DNA of 64,000 bases from Salvia splendens (GCF_004379255.2 NC_056042.1:14679901-14743900); one strand, 5' to 3'; counted from the stretch's first letter, positions 11,640 through 21,362 are shown. Notes: generated by a model not told the origin, from the letters alone. Numbers and translations: made by a program.

Positions 11640-12107
11640 CTGTTGTGGGAAAAGTGGTTATTGGAAGATACGTTTGTGCATTATTTGGTTTAGGTAGTGC
11701 ATTATGTAGCTGCTAGTTGTCATTATATGCAGTATATTATGCATTATTAGAGGTATTATGTATATGTGTTAATCAACTCAGTCAAGATTACATATTTACA
11801 TTATGTGGTTTAGGCAGTGCATTATGTATCTTTAAGTTGTCATTATCTGCAATATATTATGCATTATGAGAGGTATTGTGTATATGGGGTAATCAACTCA
11901 ACGAATATTACATATGTGCAGTATTTGGTTTAGGAAGTGCATTATGCAGTATGTAATTGTCATTATTTGGAGTCTATTATGCATTATGAGAGGTATTTTG
12001 CATATGGGTTAATCATCTCTTTGAAGATTACATATGTGTATTGTTTGGTTTAGGCAGTGCATTATGTAGCAGGTTATTGTCATTATTTGGAGTATATCAA
12101 CTTTGAT
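11640..12107. repeat. Tandem repeat, 120-bp period
   Basis: Nearly four imperfect copies. Homologous points GCATTATGTAGC, GCATTATGTATC, GCATTATGCAGT and GCATTATGTAGC fall at about 11699, 11819, 11939 and 12059, exactly 120 bp apart. Each unit also contains TTTGGTTTAGGNAGTGC and TTAATCANCTC. The last copy is followed within 80 bp by the Copia insertion. Confidence 0.9.
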
Positions 12108-12136
12108 CAGTGGGTCGACAACTATGGGGTTGAGTG

Positions 12137-12416
12137 TGTCAGAATATATCACGGAAGATATTTCCTCCAAGAAGAGAAGATTAGGGAATGATTAGGGGAT
12201 AATTTATTGATTCAATCATACAATAGCCTAGAATAGATTGATCTTATATTTATGGTATTTACCATAGTTAAGGGCAAGTTTTACCTATATATTGAAGGCT
12301 GTAAATTGTAAGCCAGATACACAAGAAATACAAAACACATTCCCTACTCTATTGTGCTCGATTATAATCATCCTTTCACCATCACAATCCACCTCTCTCG
12401 ATTACCATCTTCAAGA
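12137..12416 (+). repeat. Copia 5' LTR (280 bp)
   Basis: Starts TGTCAGAATATATCACGG and ends CATCTTCAAGA immediately before the primer-binding site. TTATATTTATGG near 12245 or CCTATATATTG near 12285 could serve as TATA box. Compared by eye with 17544-17823, no difference was found. Confidence 0.95.
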
Positions 12417-12431
12417 TGGTATCAAAGCAGG
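12417..12431 (+). promoter_or_regulatory. Copia primer-binding site (initiator tRNA-Met type)
   Basis: TGGTATCAAAGCAGG directly abuts the 5' LTR. It matches the TGGTATCAGAGC complement of the plant initiator tRNA-Met 3' end with one change. Minus-strand DNA synthesis would start here. Confidence 0.85.
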
Positions 12432-12524
12432 ACGATCCGAACTTGAGACTCAGAGCAATCTCATCATAGTCTCGATTACCTTTCCCGACCTTTTGAAGCC
12501 CTGCAAAACCAACCAACAAACAGG

Positions 12525-15500
12525 ATGTCAGAATCCGGAACCAATAATTCCCAACTTACCAGCCAACCCATAACCCTTTCTGCTGAACAATTTGCAGAAC
12601 TTGTGAGACTAAGCATGTCTCAAACACCTCCAAAACAGCTGTTCCAGACTGAACCCCAACCAGAATCGTTGGGAGATGTACACGTGCAGACCAAGCTCAA
12701 TGGGGAGAACTACCCCCTATGGGCGAAATTGATGAAGAAGGCGATCGGAGGGAAGGGTCTGATTTCTCACATTTCTGGAGTGTCAGACCCTCCTTCCCCA
12801 ACCGACCCAACCTACTCAAAATGGATCCAAAGAGATCATTGCTGCTTCAATTGGCTTATCAACAACATCGACGCCAGCCTCGTAAATGAGGTCTCCCAAT
12901 ACGAAACGGCTCAAGATCTGTGGGAGAGCTTGGCCGTCACATACGGGAGTGGCGCCGACCCATTCCAAATCGCAGACCTTCACCGTCAAGCATACGGGAT
13001 GAAACAAGGAAACCTATCCCTGGAGAGTCTATGGCAGAAATTCCAGGACTTGTGGATATCCATAGATAGCCGAGACCCGAACCCTATGGATATACCATCC
13101 TCCATCGAGAAATACAATCAAGTGACCCAGCGACATCGGCTGTATCAATTCATATGGGCACTCGACGACAGATACGACAAGATAAAACGAGAAATCCTGA
13201 ACATGGACCCTATCCCAACAGCCAGAAAGGCCTACGGAATGGTCAGACGGGAGAATGTGAATGAGAAATTGATGAATCCAGAATCTAAGGAGTCTGGAAT
13301 TGGGGCTGGACTAACCACTATCGACCGAACCCGGATGCATACCAGTCACCACCAGCCGCCACCAGCCAACAGAACCTACCGAAGAGACGAGGACAAGAGC
13401 AAGCTAGTATGCTCTCATTGTGGGGGTAAGAAGCATACTAAAGACACTTGCTTCCATCTCCACGGCTACCCGGATTGGTGGGAGGAGATGAAGAAGGCCC
13501 GCCAACAGAAAAGCAATCAACGGAGCAATAGCGGCGGCGGAGGGAGAGCGGCAGCAGCCGTCGTCCTCGAGGACCGAGTCACCTACCCCAGTACAACACC
13601 GGAGGGCAGCGTCGGTCCACCGAGGATGAATGGGAACGGCGACAGAAACCAATCGGCGACAGAGGAGAAGGCCATAGCTTCGGCAACAGTAGCAAGAGTA
13701 TGGTCTGAAGGTAAAGAAACGAGGAGAGACCTCATCGGCGACAGGCAGACGACGACGGCGAGGATCCCCACTGAGGAGGACAAGGCGGCAGCGGCTAGGG
13801 TTCCAAATCAAATTGGGGATTTTGGCCCAATTAACCTCCCAAATCCGAAAACTGCACTTTACCCCCAAAATCCACCGAAATTCTACCCTAACCCCCGAGC
13901 CAGAAACCTCACCCAAATAACACCCCCAAACTCCTTAAAATCCCACTCCGACCCCCGAACCAAAAATATCCACCAGATGCTACCCCATGAATCACACAAA
14001 TTACAAAACCACCCCAGAAGATTAAAACCACCCGATTTGCATTCCCCAGAGACCAATAAATTCCAGTATGTACCCCACACAGAAAAAACCTTACAGATTA
14101 CACCCCAAATGTTTGAAAAATTCGAAAACTCACCTTCCATTCCCTGTAAAAATTCTTTTGATGCCTTAGCCTTTTCATCCGTGTCACAAACAGATCCAAA
14201 AGACAGCCAGTGGATTTTTGACTGCGGGGCCACTGACACCATGTCATTCGATGCTTCAGATTTTTTGAATATCTCAAAATCTAATAAGTCCTATGTCCAA
14301 ACAGCCAGTGGGGAGCTAGCCCGGGTCCAAGGGGCCGGCACAATCAATATTTCGCCTACTCTACGTCTTTCCAACTGTCTTCTTGTCCCGTCATTATCAC
14401 ATAAGCTCCTATCTATCAGTCATGTGACGAAGGAGCTCCATTGTAAATTACTAATGCAACCGAAATTTTGCATGTTACAGGATATCAAGACGGGGACGAT
14501 AGTTGGGCGTGGCACTGAGCGACGAGGACTGTACTATGTGGACGAGATAGCCCAACAGAGTGTGGCGATGCTGACTCACGGACTGACAGACAGGCAGGCT
14601 TGGCTTTGGCATCGTCGGTTAGGACATCCGTCTATAGGATATCTTCGCATGCTTTATCCTAAGTTAGTTAATTCTATGCACTCTTTTACTTGTGAAACTT
14701 GTCTGTTAGCCAAAAGCCACAGGCACACCTTTAAGTTGAACAATACGAGAATGAATAAACCATTTGCTTTAATACATTCTGATGTGTGGGGCCCTGCTCC
14801 TGTTAGTGGGGGTCAAGGTTCTCGATATTTTGTGTTGTTCATTGATGATTACTCACGTATGACTTGGATATATTTCTTGAAACATAAATCTGAAGTTTTT
14901 GATAAATTCACCCAATTCTATGCCCTAGTCCAAACCCAGTATAACCAAACAATTCAGATCTTGCGGTCAGATAACGGGGGGGAATTTGTCAACAAAAAAA
15001 TGCAAGACTTCTTTCGGAAAAATGGATTAGTTCATCAGACATCTTGTGCGTACACTCCAGAACAGAATGGAGTAGCCGAAAGGAAAAATAGGTATATACT
15101 TGAAATTACTAGAGCCCTTTTAATCGAGTCCAGAATACCCAAATCATGTTGGCCTGAAGCCATTGCTACGGCCGTCTACCTTATAAACCGATTACCTACA
15201 GGGACTCTAGAATTCAAATCACCCTTAGACCTTTTTTCCACACATTTCGAACTACCTTCTTCCCTATCTCTAGAACCCAGGGTGTTCGGGTGTACTGTCT
15301 TCGTGCACATCCCCAAGCAGGACCGTACCAAATTTTCCCCATGTGCTCTCAAATGTGTCTTCCTGGGTTACGGAAAAAACCAGAAAGGGTATAGATGTTA
15401 CGACCCAACCACTAGAACCATGCATACCACTATGAATTGCGACTTTGTAGAGGATGAGTACTTCTATAGCCAATCTAGTAGTCAGGGGGAGACACAACCT

Positions 15501-17591
15501 TCGGATAATCATCCAAACAGTGACCTTCTAAATTGGCTACCTACACCCATGCCTTCTGACCCAAGGGAAATCCAATCAGAGGGAGAACCGCAGCCACAAC
15601 CAAGTCCTGTCACAGACGTCGGTCCAACAGAGGAGGTTAGCGACACCACCGGGCCGTTGATTCCAATAGTGCAGGACGAGGAGCAAAGTGGCGACATCCA
15701 AATATCACCCTCGTCACCAAATCCTGAGGTAACTAGTTCACATATTGAGGCATCTTTAGAAAACACTAATCCTGACAGGAACGGTGAAGCTGAAAGTGGA
15801 ACCAGTGGAGAAAGTGATAATACAGGACTACCGTACGAGTTACCAACTAGGAGTACAAGAGGAGTTCCACCTCGAAGATACTCACCTGAATGGAAAGGAA
15901 GAAAGGCCAGATATGCAGTAGCAAATATTGCCCAAGGACAGATGTCAGAAATGGCTCGAGCATTCGAAGCTGCCCTTTATGAGGAGGAAGAAATCCCACA
16001 GTCATTCGAAGAAGCGTTAAAACACAAGCATTGGAGAGAGGCCATGAAGAAGGAAATAAATGCCCTCGTCACAAATGGAACATGGGAAAAGTGCACACTA
16101 CCTAACGGAAAGAAGCCGGTTGGATGTAGATGGATATTCACTATCAAGAGGAGAGCAGATGGTTCAATCGAGAGATATAAGGCGAGACTTGTGGCGAAAG
16201 GATACACTCAAGTGTACGGAATAGATTATGAAGAGACCTTCTCCCCTGTTGCAAAGTTGAACACTGTTCGAGCTCTGTTATCTGTGGCAGCGTGTAAAGA
16301 TTGGCCCCTGCACCAGTTTGACGTCACCAATGCCTTTCTTCATGGAGAGTTGGAAGAAAACAAGGAAGTCTATATGGAAGTCCCGCCTGGTTGCTCGGCA
16401 GAATTCGGAGCTGGCCAAGTGTGTCGTCTGAGGAAGACACTATACGGACTCAAGCAATCGCCAAGAGTCTGGTTTGGGAGGTTTTGCCAGGCCATGATTA
16501 AACAAGGGTTTAAACAAAGTCAATCAGACCATACACTCTTCACGAAGAAACGAGGAGACAAGATAACCTGCCTAATTATCTATGTGGACGACATGATTAT
16601 CACGGGAGATGACGGTGAAGAAATTCAAAGCCTAAGAGAGAACCTCTTCAAAGAATTTGCGATGAAAGACCTCGGAGCATTGAAGTATTTCCTTGGAATC
16701 GAAGTACTGAGATCTAGACACGGAATATTCCTGAGACAGAAGAAGTATGTCCTGGATCTGTTGGCAGAAACAGGACTATTGGAGTGCAAACCGGCAGAAA
16801 CTCCTATGATCACAAACCATGGCTTGAAGATGGTAAAAGGAGCCGACCTTACTAATCGAGAACGGTATCAACGGCTGGTAGGTAAGCTTATATACTTATC
16901 ACACACACGGCCAGATATCACTTATGCAGTTGGTGTCGTCAGTCAGTTCATGCACCAACCACAAACCAACCACATGGAAGCTGCCCTAAGAATCGTTCGA
17001 TACCTGAAAGGGACGGTAGGCTACGGAGTATTCTTGGCCAAAAGGGAAAACCTTGAGATCGACGGATACACCGACGCTGATTGGGCAAGTAATCCCGTCG
17101 ATAGAAAGTCTACGGGTGGCTACTTCACCTTTGTTTGGGGCAATCTTGTGACATGGAGGAGCAAGAAGCAGAAAGTGGTAGCCTTATCAAGTGCCGAGGC
17201 GGAATTCAGAGGCATTAAAAGTGGACTTATGGAAATCATGTGGCTAAGGAGACTACTGACCGAGATTGGCTACCCACCGACACGAAAGAGCCAATTATTT
17301 TGTGACAATAAGGCAGCGATTAGTATCTCAGAGAATCCGGTGCAACACGATAGAACTAAACATGTAGAAGTCGACAGGCACTTCATCAAGGAAAATCTAG
17401 AGGCAGGCACCATTGAGTTCCCGTTTGTACGATCCGAAGAACAGTTGGCAGATATCTTGACCAAAGCAGTCCATCCAAAGGCCTTCAAGGAGATTTTGGG
17501 CAAGTTGAGTATCGGGGATACCGTTTCTCAACTTGAGGGGGAGTGTCAGAATATATCACGGAAGATATTTCCTCCAAGAAGAGAAGATTAG
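12525..17591 (+). CDS. Copia Gag-Pol polyprotein, 1688 aa
   Basis: Single ORF encoding all functions for reverse transcription and integration. Domain order: UBN2-type Gag (about residues 45-250), CCHC knuckle CSHCGGKKHTKDTC (from residue 296), low-complexity linker, aspartic protease with WIFDCGATDT (catalytic Asp about 566), GAG-pre-integrase and zinc-binding region HRRLGHPS...CETCLLAKSHR (from about 696), integrase core with Asp in IHSDVWGP (about 753), RSDNGGEF and the Glu in NGVAERKN, RT with YVDDMIITGDD (about 1353), and RNase H starting YTDADWAS (about 1517). Integrase before RT defines Copia. Protease has Cys where most aspartic proteases have Ser or Thr after the catalytic Asp; I recall this variant in other plant Copia elements. 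The last 16 codons lie inside the 3' LTR. The ATG at 12525 is the first in frame, 108 bp past the LTR. Confidence 0.97.
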   Translation: MSESGTNNSQLTSQPITLSAEQFAELVRLSMSQTPPKQLFQTEPQPESLGDVHVQTKLNGENYPLWAKLMKKAIGGKGLISHISGVSDPPSPTDPTYSKWIQRDHCCFNWLINNIDASLVNEVSQYETAQDLWESLAVTYGSGADPFQIADLHRQAYGMKQGNLSLESLWQKFQDLWISIDSRDPNPMDIPSSIEKYNQVTQRHRLYQFIWALDDRYDKIKREILNMDPIPTARKAYGMVRRENVNEKLMNPESKESGIGAGLTTIDRTRMHTSHHQPPPANRTYRRDEDKSKLVCSHCGGKKHTKDTCFHLHGYPDWWEEMKKARQQKSNQRSNSGGGGRAAAAVVLEDRVTYPSTTPEGSVGPPRMNGNGDRNQSATEEKAIASATVARVWSEGKETRRDLIGDRQTTTARIPTEEDKAAAARVPNQIGDFGPINLPNPKTALYPQNPPKFYPNPRARNLTQITPPNSLKSHSDPRTKNIHQMLPHESHKLQNHPRRLKPPDLHSPETNKFQYVPHTEKTLQITPQMFEKFENSPSIPCKNSFDALAFSSVSQTDPKDSQWIFDCGATDTMSFDASDFLNISKSNKSYVQTASGELARVQGAGTINISPTLRLSNCLLVPSLSHKLLSISHVTKELHCKLLMQPKFCMLQDIKTGTIVGRGTERRGLYYVDEIAQQSVAMLTHGLTDRQAWLWHRRLGHPSIGYLRMLYPKLVNSMHSFTCETCLLAKSHRHTFKLNNTRMNKPFALIHSDVWGPAPVSGGQGSRYFVLFIDDYSRMTWIYFLKHKSEVFDKFTQFYALVQTQYNQTIQILRSDNGGEFVNKKMQDFFRKNGLVHQTSCAYTPEQNGVAERKNRYILEITRALLIESRIPKSCWPEAIATAVYLINRLPTGTLEFKSPLDLFSTHFELPSSLSLEPRVFGCTVFVHIPKQDRTKFSPCALKCVFLGYGKNQKGYRCYDPTTRTMHTTMNCDFVEDEYFYSQSSSQGETQPSDNHPNSDLLNWLPTPMPSDPREIQSEGEPQPQPSPVTDVGPTEEVSDTTGPLIPIVQDEEQSGDIQISPSSPNPEVTSSHIEASLENTNPDRNGEAESGTSGESDNTGLPYELPTRSTRGVPPRRYSPEWKGRKARYAVANIAQGQMSEMARAFEAALYEEEEIPQSFEEALKHKHWREAMKKEINALVTNGTWEKCTLPNGKKPVGCRWIFTIKRRADGSIERYKARLVAKGYTQVYGIDYEETFSPVAKLNTVRALLSVAACKDWPLHQFDVTNAFLHGELEENKEVYMEVPPGCSAEFGAGQVCRLRKTLYGLKQSPRVWFGRFCQAMIKQGFKQSQSDHTLFTKKRGDKITCLIIYVDDMIITGDDGEEIQSLRENLFKEFAMKDLGALKYFLGIEVLRSRHGIFLRQKKYVLDLLAETGLLECKPAETPMITNHGLKMVKGADLTNRERYQRLVGKLIYLSHTRPDITYAVGVVSQFMHQPQTNHMEAALRIVRYLKGTVGYGVFLAKRENLEIDGYTDADWASNPVDRKSTGGYFTFVWGNLVTWRSKKQKVVALSSAEAEFRGIKSGLMEIMWLRRLLTEIGYPPTRKSQLFCDNKAAISISENPVQHDRTKHVEVDRHFIKENLEAGTIEFPFVRSEEQLADILTKAVHPKAFKEILGKLSIGDTVSQLEGECQNISRKIFPPRRED
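17530..17543 (+). promoter_or_regulatory. Copia polypurine tract
   Basis: ACTTGAGGGGGAG directly before the TGTCAG start of the 3' LTR, in the position of the plus-strand primer. It is inside the gag-pol ORF. Confidence 0.85.
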
Positions 17592-17823
17592 GGAATGATT
17601 AGGGGATAATTTATTGATTCAATCATACAATAGCCTAGAATAGATTGATCTTATATTTATGGTATTTACCATAGTTAAGGGCAAGTTTTACCTATATATT
17701 GAAGGCTGTAAATTGTAAGCCAGATACACAAGAAATACAAAACACATTCCCTACTCTATTGTGCTCGATTATAATCATCCTTTCACCATCACAATCCACC
17801 TCTCTCGATTACCATCTTCAAGA
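17544..17823 (+). repeat. Copia 3' LTR (280 bp)
   Basis: Same sequence as the 5' LTR. It carries the gag-pol stop codon at 17589-17591. Followed by the target duplication GAGTG. Confidence 0.95.
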
Positions 17824-17989
17824 GAGTGGTCGGATGGATACTGAATGGATACGCTGTTTTAATGCATTTGAAATCTCTTTTTTTGATAACTTATGTTGGA
17901 AGGGAAAATAGCCGACTTGGTGCTTGGTTCGTTTTGAACAATATCTAGTGTTCTGAACTTGTGGAAATCCGAATTATATTTTCGTATTA

Positions 17990-18500
17990 GTTCATGATAC
18001 CATTAACTCAAAATATATAATAAATGTAAATTACTGAATAATGTACAGTTAATGCATAATAATGTAATATAGGCATACAATAATGTATAAAAATTAAGTG
18101 CATTTTAATAATAATGTACAACAAGCTGATTACATATTGTATATAAATTTATGCGATCATGAACTCTCAAATATAATGGATGTAAATAACCGAATAATGT
18201 ACGGAATATGAATAATAATGAACTATACTGGAATAATTGTGTATAGTAAGTTAAGTGCTTGTAAACAATAATGTACAACTTTATGAATAATAATGTACAG
18301 TAACCGAATATTAATGTACTACATGTGAAGATTAATGTAACTGATGTTAAAATCAAGCAAAGATGTGTTATTAGAAACAAAGCTGAAACCAAATAATGTA
18401 CTATACATGATTAACAATGTACAATAAGTTAAGTTCTTGTTGATAATAATATACAAATAACAGAATAATAATGTAATTTTATTATGTATATATTGTCGCC
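17990..18500 (-). repeat. Dispersed ATAATGTAC motif array
   Basis: More than ten copies of AATAATGTAC or close variants at irregular spacing, for example near 18040, 18110, 18198, 18270, 18290, 18310, 18395 and 18415. Read on the minus strand they are GTACATTATT, related to the GTGCATTAT motifs on the left side of the Copia insertion. Confidence 0.75.
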
Positions 18501-18589
18501 AAAAGTAAGACTAATAAGACTAAGGGTAATGGATTGAAGAACAAGGCTAATCCGAAAAACAAAACCAATAATGTCGTGAGCTACAAAAG

Positions 18590-18792
18590 ATATCAACATT
18601 TCCTCTTGCCTTTGCATACAACATAATACCAAGTAGTAACACCGTCCGTCTTCCTTATTCCTTGTTTGCGCGTATCAAATCCAACAGCGCGGGCATACAC
18701 ATCGTAAAACGTGAAAGTAAAATCTAGTGATTGGAACTTTTGACCGACGACGGGCTTCAATTCTGGAGAACATTCAGGCACAACCAACACTG
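18590..18792 (-). pseudogene. FAR1-type DNA-binding domain exon fragment
   Basis: On the minus strand an AG acceptor (TTTTATACAG) is followed by about 65 codons that fit the start of the FAR1 / WRKY-GCM1-like zinc finger domain: a P-x-V-G-Q-x-F opening, F-x-F-Y-x-x-Y-A-R-x-x-G-F-x-x-R in the middle, and a V-x-C segment near the end. FAR1/FHY3 and related Mutator-like transposases bind DNA through this domain. The reading is lost right after, at a stop near 18590, and no MULE transposase core or SWIM finger follows. It could be a FAR1-related host gene fragment captured by the element or the element's own degraded gene. Confidence 0.65.
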
Positions 18793-19380
18793 TATAAAAT
18801 CACAACAAAAACGGCTCAGAAAAAAAATATACATTACAGTACAGACATCGTACATTACTGATTAAATAGAAAACATTATACTCCAGTATTTGTACATTAT
18901 ATGTATTAGTTAGTGCTACCCCCCTAGCCGAGATGATAACTAAATGCTACAGGAATGACTGAAACTCGTGTACTTTGACGGCGGTTGTGTTACTTACTTC
19001 ATACTACACCCTAGCCCCAAGGATTGCTAAACCCTTAGGGAATAAATTAAACTTGCGTCATATAATCAAACACTGCCAATCGTACCGTATAAAATCAAAA
19101 AAGAAACTGCTCAGAAACATATACATTACAATACACACATCGTCCATTACAGATTAAATAAAATACGTTACACTGATATATTTGTACATTATGTTTATTA
19201 GTTAAACCTACTTCCTAGCCGAGATGATATCTAAACCCTTGAGGAATGACTGAAACTCCTAGACTTTGGCGACAGTTGTGTTACTTACTGCAATCGAAAC
19301 CCTAGCCCCAAGGATTGCTGAACCCTTGGGGAATAAATTAAACTTGTGCCATACAATCAAACACTGTCAATATTAAACTT
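18793..19380. repeat. Tandem duplication, about 292-bp unit
   Basis: Two imperfect direct copies. Markers ATACATTACA (18829 and 19121), CTAGCCGAGATGATA (18925 and 19215) and CCCTAGCCCCAAGGATTGCT (19009 and 19299) all recur about 291 bp apart. Part of the right flank of the large DNA element. Confidence 0.85.
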
Positions 19381-19948
19381 CTCATGAAATTGTATAACTC
19401 AACCAAATTAAAGATGCAGTCAGATGAACGATTAGTCTTCAAATCGGTTTTTATGATTACAAAACACTTCTTCCATTGTTGAAGAACACGAAAAAAATGC
19501 ACGACGGTTCCAACTTTTTTGATTTTTTATGAGGAAAAAAAATCAAAATAAAATTAGGCAGAATGTCTTGAACAAAGTTTTTCTTCAACGGAGAATGTTT
19601 TCAACGGAGAAGAAAGGATTAAAGTTTGGAGAGAGAAGAAAGATTCGTGTAATTCCATAACAAAAACCGCTGTAATCTTTTGATGGAGAAAATCAAGCAA
19701 CTTACTATAACCAACTCAATTGTGTATACCAAAAATGACCTTTTCAAATTTTTTAAACATTTTAATTAGTTACATGTGGCACTATTTTTCGGCCATAAGA
19801 TCTTGAAATTGAAGGGTCGAGATTTAGTTGGAAGATTGAACAAAATATAGAAAAAGGATATGAATATATTCCTATAGGTGTGTGATCAAATACTAACTTT
19901 TTATAGTAATAACTAATAACTAAATATCAATTTTGTATGTTAAAAATA

Positions 19949-20011
19949 TCAACACAAAGACATAAATTTATCAATCTTCTTGTGTTGATAAACTTATGTC
20001 TTTGTGTTGAT
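19949..20011. repeat. Inverted repeat hairpin, 27-bp arms
   Basis: Segment 19949-19975 is the reverse complement of 19985-20011 with one mismatch and a spacer of about 9 bp. A further partial copy of the right arm follows (to about 20032). It could be the foldback end of a small DNA element or MITE. Confidence 0.85.
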
Positions 20012-20032
20012 AAACTTATGTCTTATGTCACA

Positions 20033-21055
20033 TTTTGATAAATTTATACCAAATGAGCCTAGGTTTAGGTGGTCCTAAGCCTGAGACGAGTTTAGATGTG
20101 CCTAGAACATGCCACATAGGATTTCGATATGAGCCTTTGCTAGTGACTTGATGTAGCTGCTTTGGTCTAGTGGTCTGAATATGCCAAATGAGATCTGTCC
20201 TTCGTGATCTTTTCTTTTATGAATTATTGTTGGTCCTCCTCTTGTTGGCATTCTGTTGACTAAAAAAAAGGGGTTCACCCTCATTTGAAAAATTTTGGAC
20301 CGTCTGTATGTATATTCACTAGAGTCTGGGATTATATTATATTGTCACATTTTGACCATTCCACAATTCATTGAACTCTTTGATCCAAAATATTTTATGA
20401 CGAAAAATTTGTTTCATATAGTTTGACTTGTGGGATTCATGACTACCGTATTGTTAACCTAATCAATGAGACATCCTTGACTCTAAATTTCCTTTCAATT
20501 CATTAGTTCAATGAGAGTCCAGTGATAACTTCTTTTTTTATCATGCGATCATTGAGTTATTGCATTCTTCAATTATTACTACGATTTCACATTTGTTGTT
20601 TTGGACCCTCCAACGTGTTTGTCTTTTGCTAACCCTCCACTTTGAAGTTCGAAAAAAATTGGAACTGGTTTTATTTTTCATTTGATGCCAACATTCAGTA
20701 ATCTTTGATCTATTTCATTTGAATCCATAACTGAGTTGTTGTTTTAAATTTAATAACACTCAAAATAATTAGTTGAGCACATTATTGTTCTGTACCCCGT
20801 ATCCCAGATAATATATCAGCTCGTCCTAATCCTGTACCAATATTTATGTTAGTTGTCGTGCCATTTTCTTTTGACCTTTAAGTTTCTAATCATTCATTTT
20901 TGTCCTTCAAGTATGGGTTGAGTTTCTCATGTGACTGAGAAAGTAGTTATGTGGAACTGGCCACTCCACATAACTCAGATTTGGATTCATATAGATATCC
21001 ACCCATGTGGTACTTCATTGTACCATATATATATATAAGATCCATCTGTATAGAT
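20033..21055. other. Intergenic stretch, nothing recognised
   Basis: No supported gene. A 60-codon minus-strand ORF at 20102-20284 has no recognisable domain. GC is slightly above the surroundings at 20050-20280. A short TA run precedes the plastid insertion near 21032. Confidence 0.4.
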
Positions 21056-21059
21056 ATCA

Positions 21060-21362
21060 TCTACATCCAGAAAGCCGTATGCTTTGGAAGAAGCTTGTAC
21101 AGTTTGGGAAGGGGTTTTGATTGATCAAAAAGAGGAATCTACTTCAACCGATATGCCCTTAGGCACGGCCATACATAACATAGAAATCACACTTGGAAAG
21201 GGTGGACAATTAGTTAGAGCAGCGGGTGCTGTAGCGAAACTGATTGCAAAAGAGGGGAAATCGGCCACATTAAAATTACCTTCTGGGGAGGTCCGTTTGA
21301 TATCCAAAAACTGCTCAGCAACAGTCGGACAAGTGGGGAATGTTGGGGCGAACCAGAAACGA
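21060..21362 (+). pseudogene. rpl2: Nuclear insertion of plastid DNA: rpl2 intron end and exon 2 start
   Basis: The segment from about 21145 encodes the start of plastid ribosomal protein L2 exon 2, beginning [20 protein letters not shown] and continuing through [20 protein letters not shown] to VGANQK. Homology stops at about 21360, so the C-terminal half is missing. Upstream, 21070-21140 reads as the 3' end of the rpl2 group II intron, with a domain V-like segment AGCCGTATGCTTTGGAAGAAGCTTGTACAG. That shows DNA-level transfer rather than spliced RNA. Compared with the plastid protein as I recall it, only a few substitutions are seen (LVRAA, GANQ), so transfer is fairly recent. There is no promoter or transit peptide. 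Downstream codons to 21602 are unrelated. Confidence 0.93.

Larger units (their letters stand above)
12137..17823 (+). mobile_element. Complete Ty1/Copia LTR retrotransposon, young
   Basis: 5,687-bp element with two 280-bp LTRs that look identical base for base, a primer-binding site directly after the 5' LTR, one uninterrupted gag-pol ORF and a polypurine tract before the 3' LTR. The host is duplicated as GAGTG at 12132-12136 and 17824-17828. LTRs begin TGTCAG and end AAGA rather than the usual CA. Identity of the LTRs and the open 1,688-codon ORF indicate a very recent insertion that could be autonomous. Confidence 0.97.
10678..19890. mobile_element. Large Mutator-like DNA element, split by a Copia insertion
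   Basis: The left part starts after the TA run with GGGGAGCATTATTCTCTTAT and carries repeated GTGCATTAT-type motifs. The right part (17.9-19.4 kb) carries many ATAATGTAC motifs, the reverse complement orientation of GTACATTAT, so the two sides carry inward-facing related arrays, as long terminal or subterminal inverted repeats would. Between them lies a FAR1-type DNA-binding domain fragment on the minus strand. FAR1/FHY3 proteins derive from Mutator-like transposases. The right limit near 19890 (CCTATAGGTGTGTGATC) is tentative, and terminal inverted repeats match only weakly. Transposase core is not found. The Copia element at 12137-17823 interrupts it. Confidence 0.4.

Noticed and set aside
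12417..12431. tRNA gene suggested by a tRNA-Met-like match
   Set aside because: Only a 12-15 base match next to an LTR, which is a primer-binding site. The same applies to 36252, 39759, 45189 and 53131.
13404..14242. Minus-strand ORFs of 119-170 codons
   Set aside because: Shadows of the GC-rich linker of the Copia gag-pol ORF.
10678..19890. Helitron instead of Mutator-like assignment
   Set aside because: No TC start, CTRR end with hairpin or Rep/helicase coding was seen. The Mutator link rests only on the FAR1-type domain, so it is kept at low confidence.
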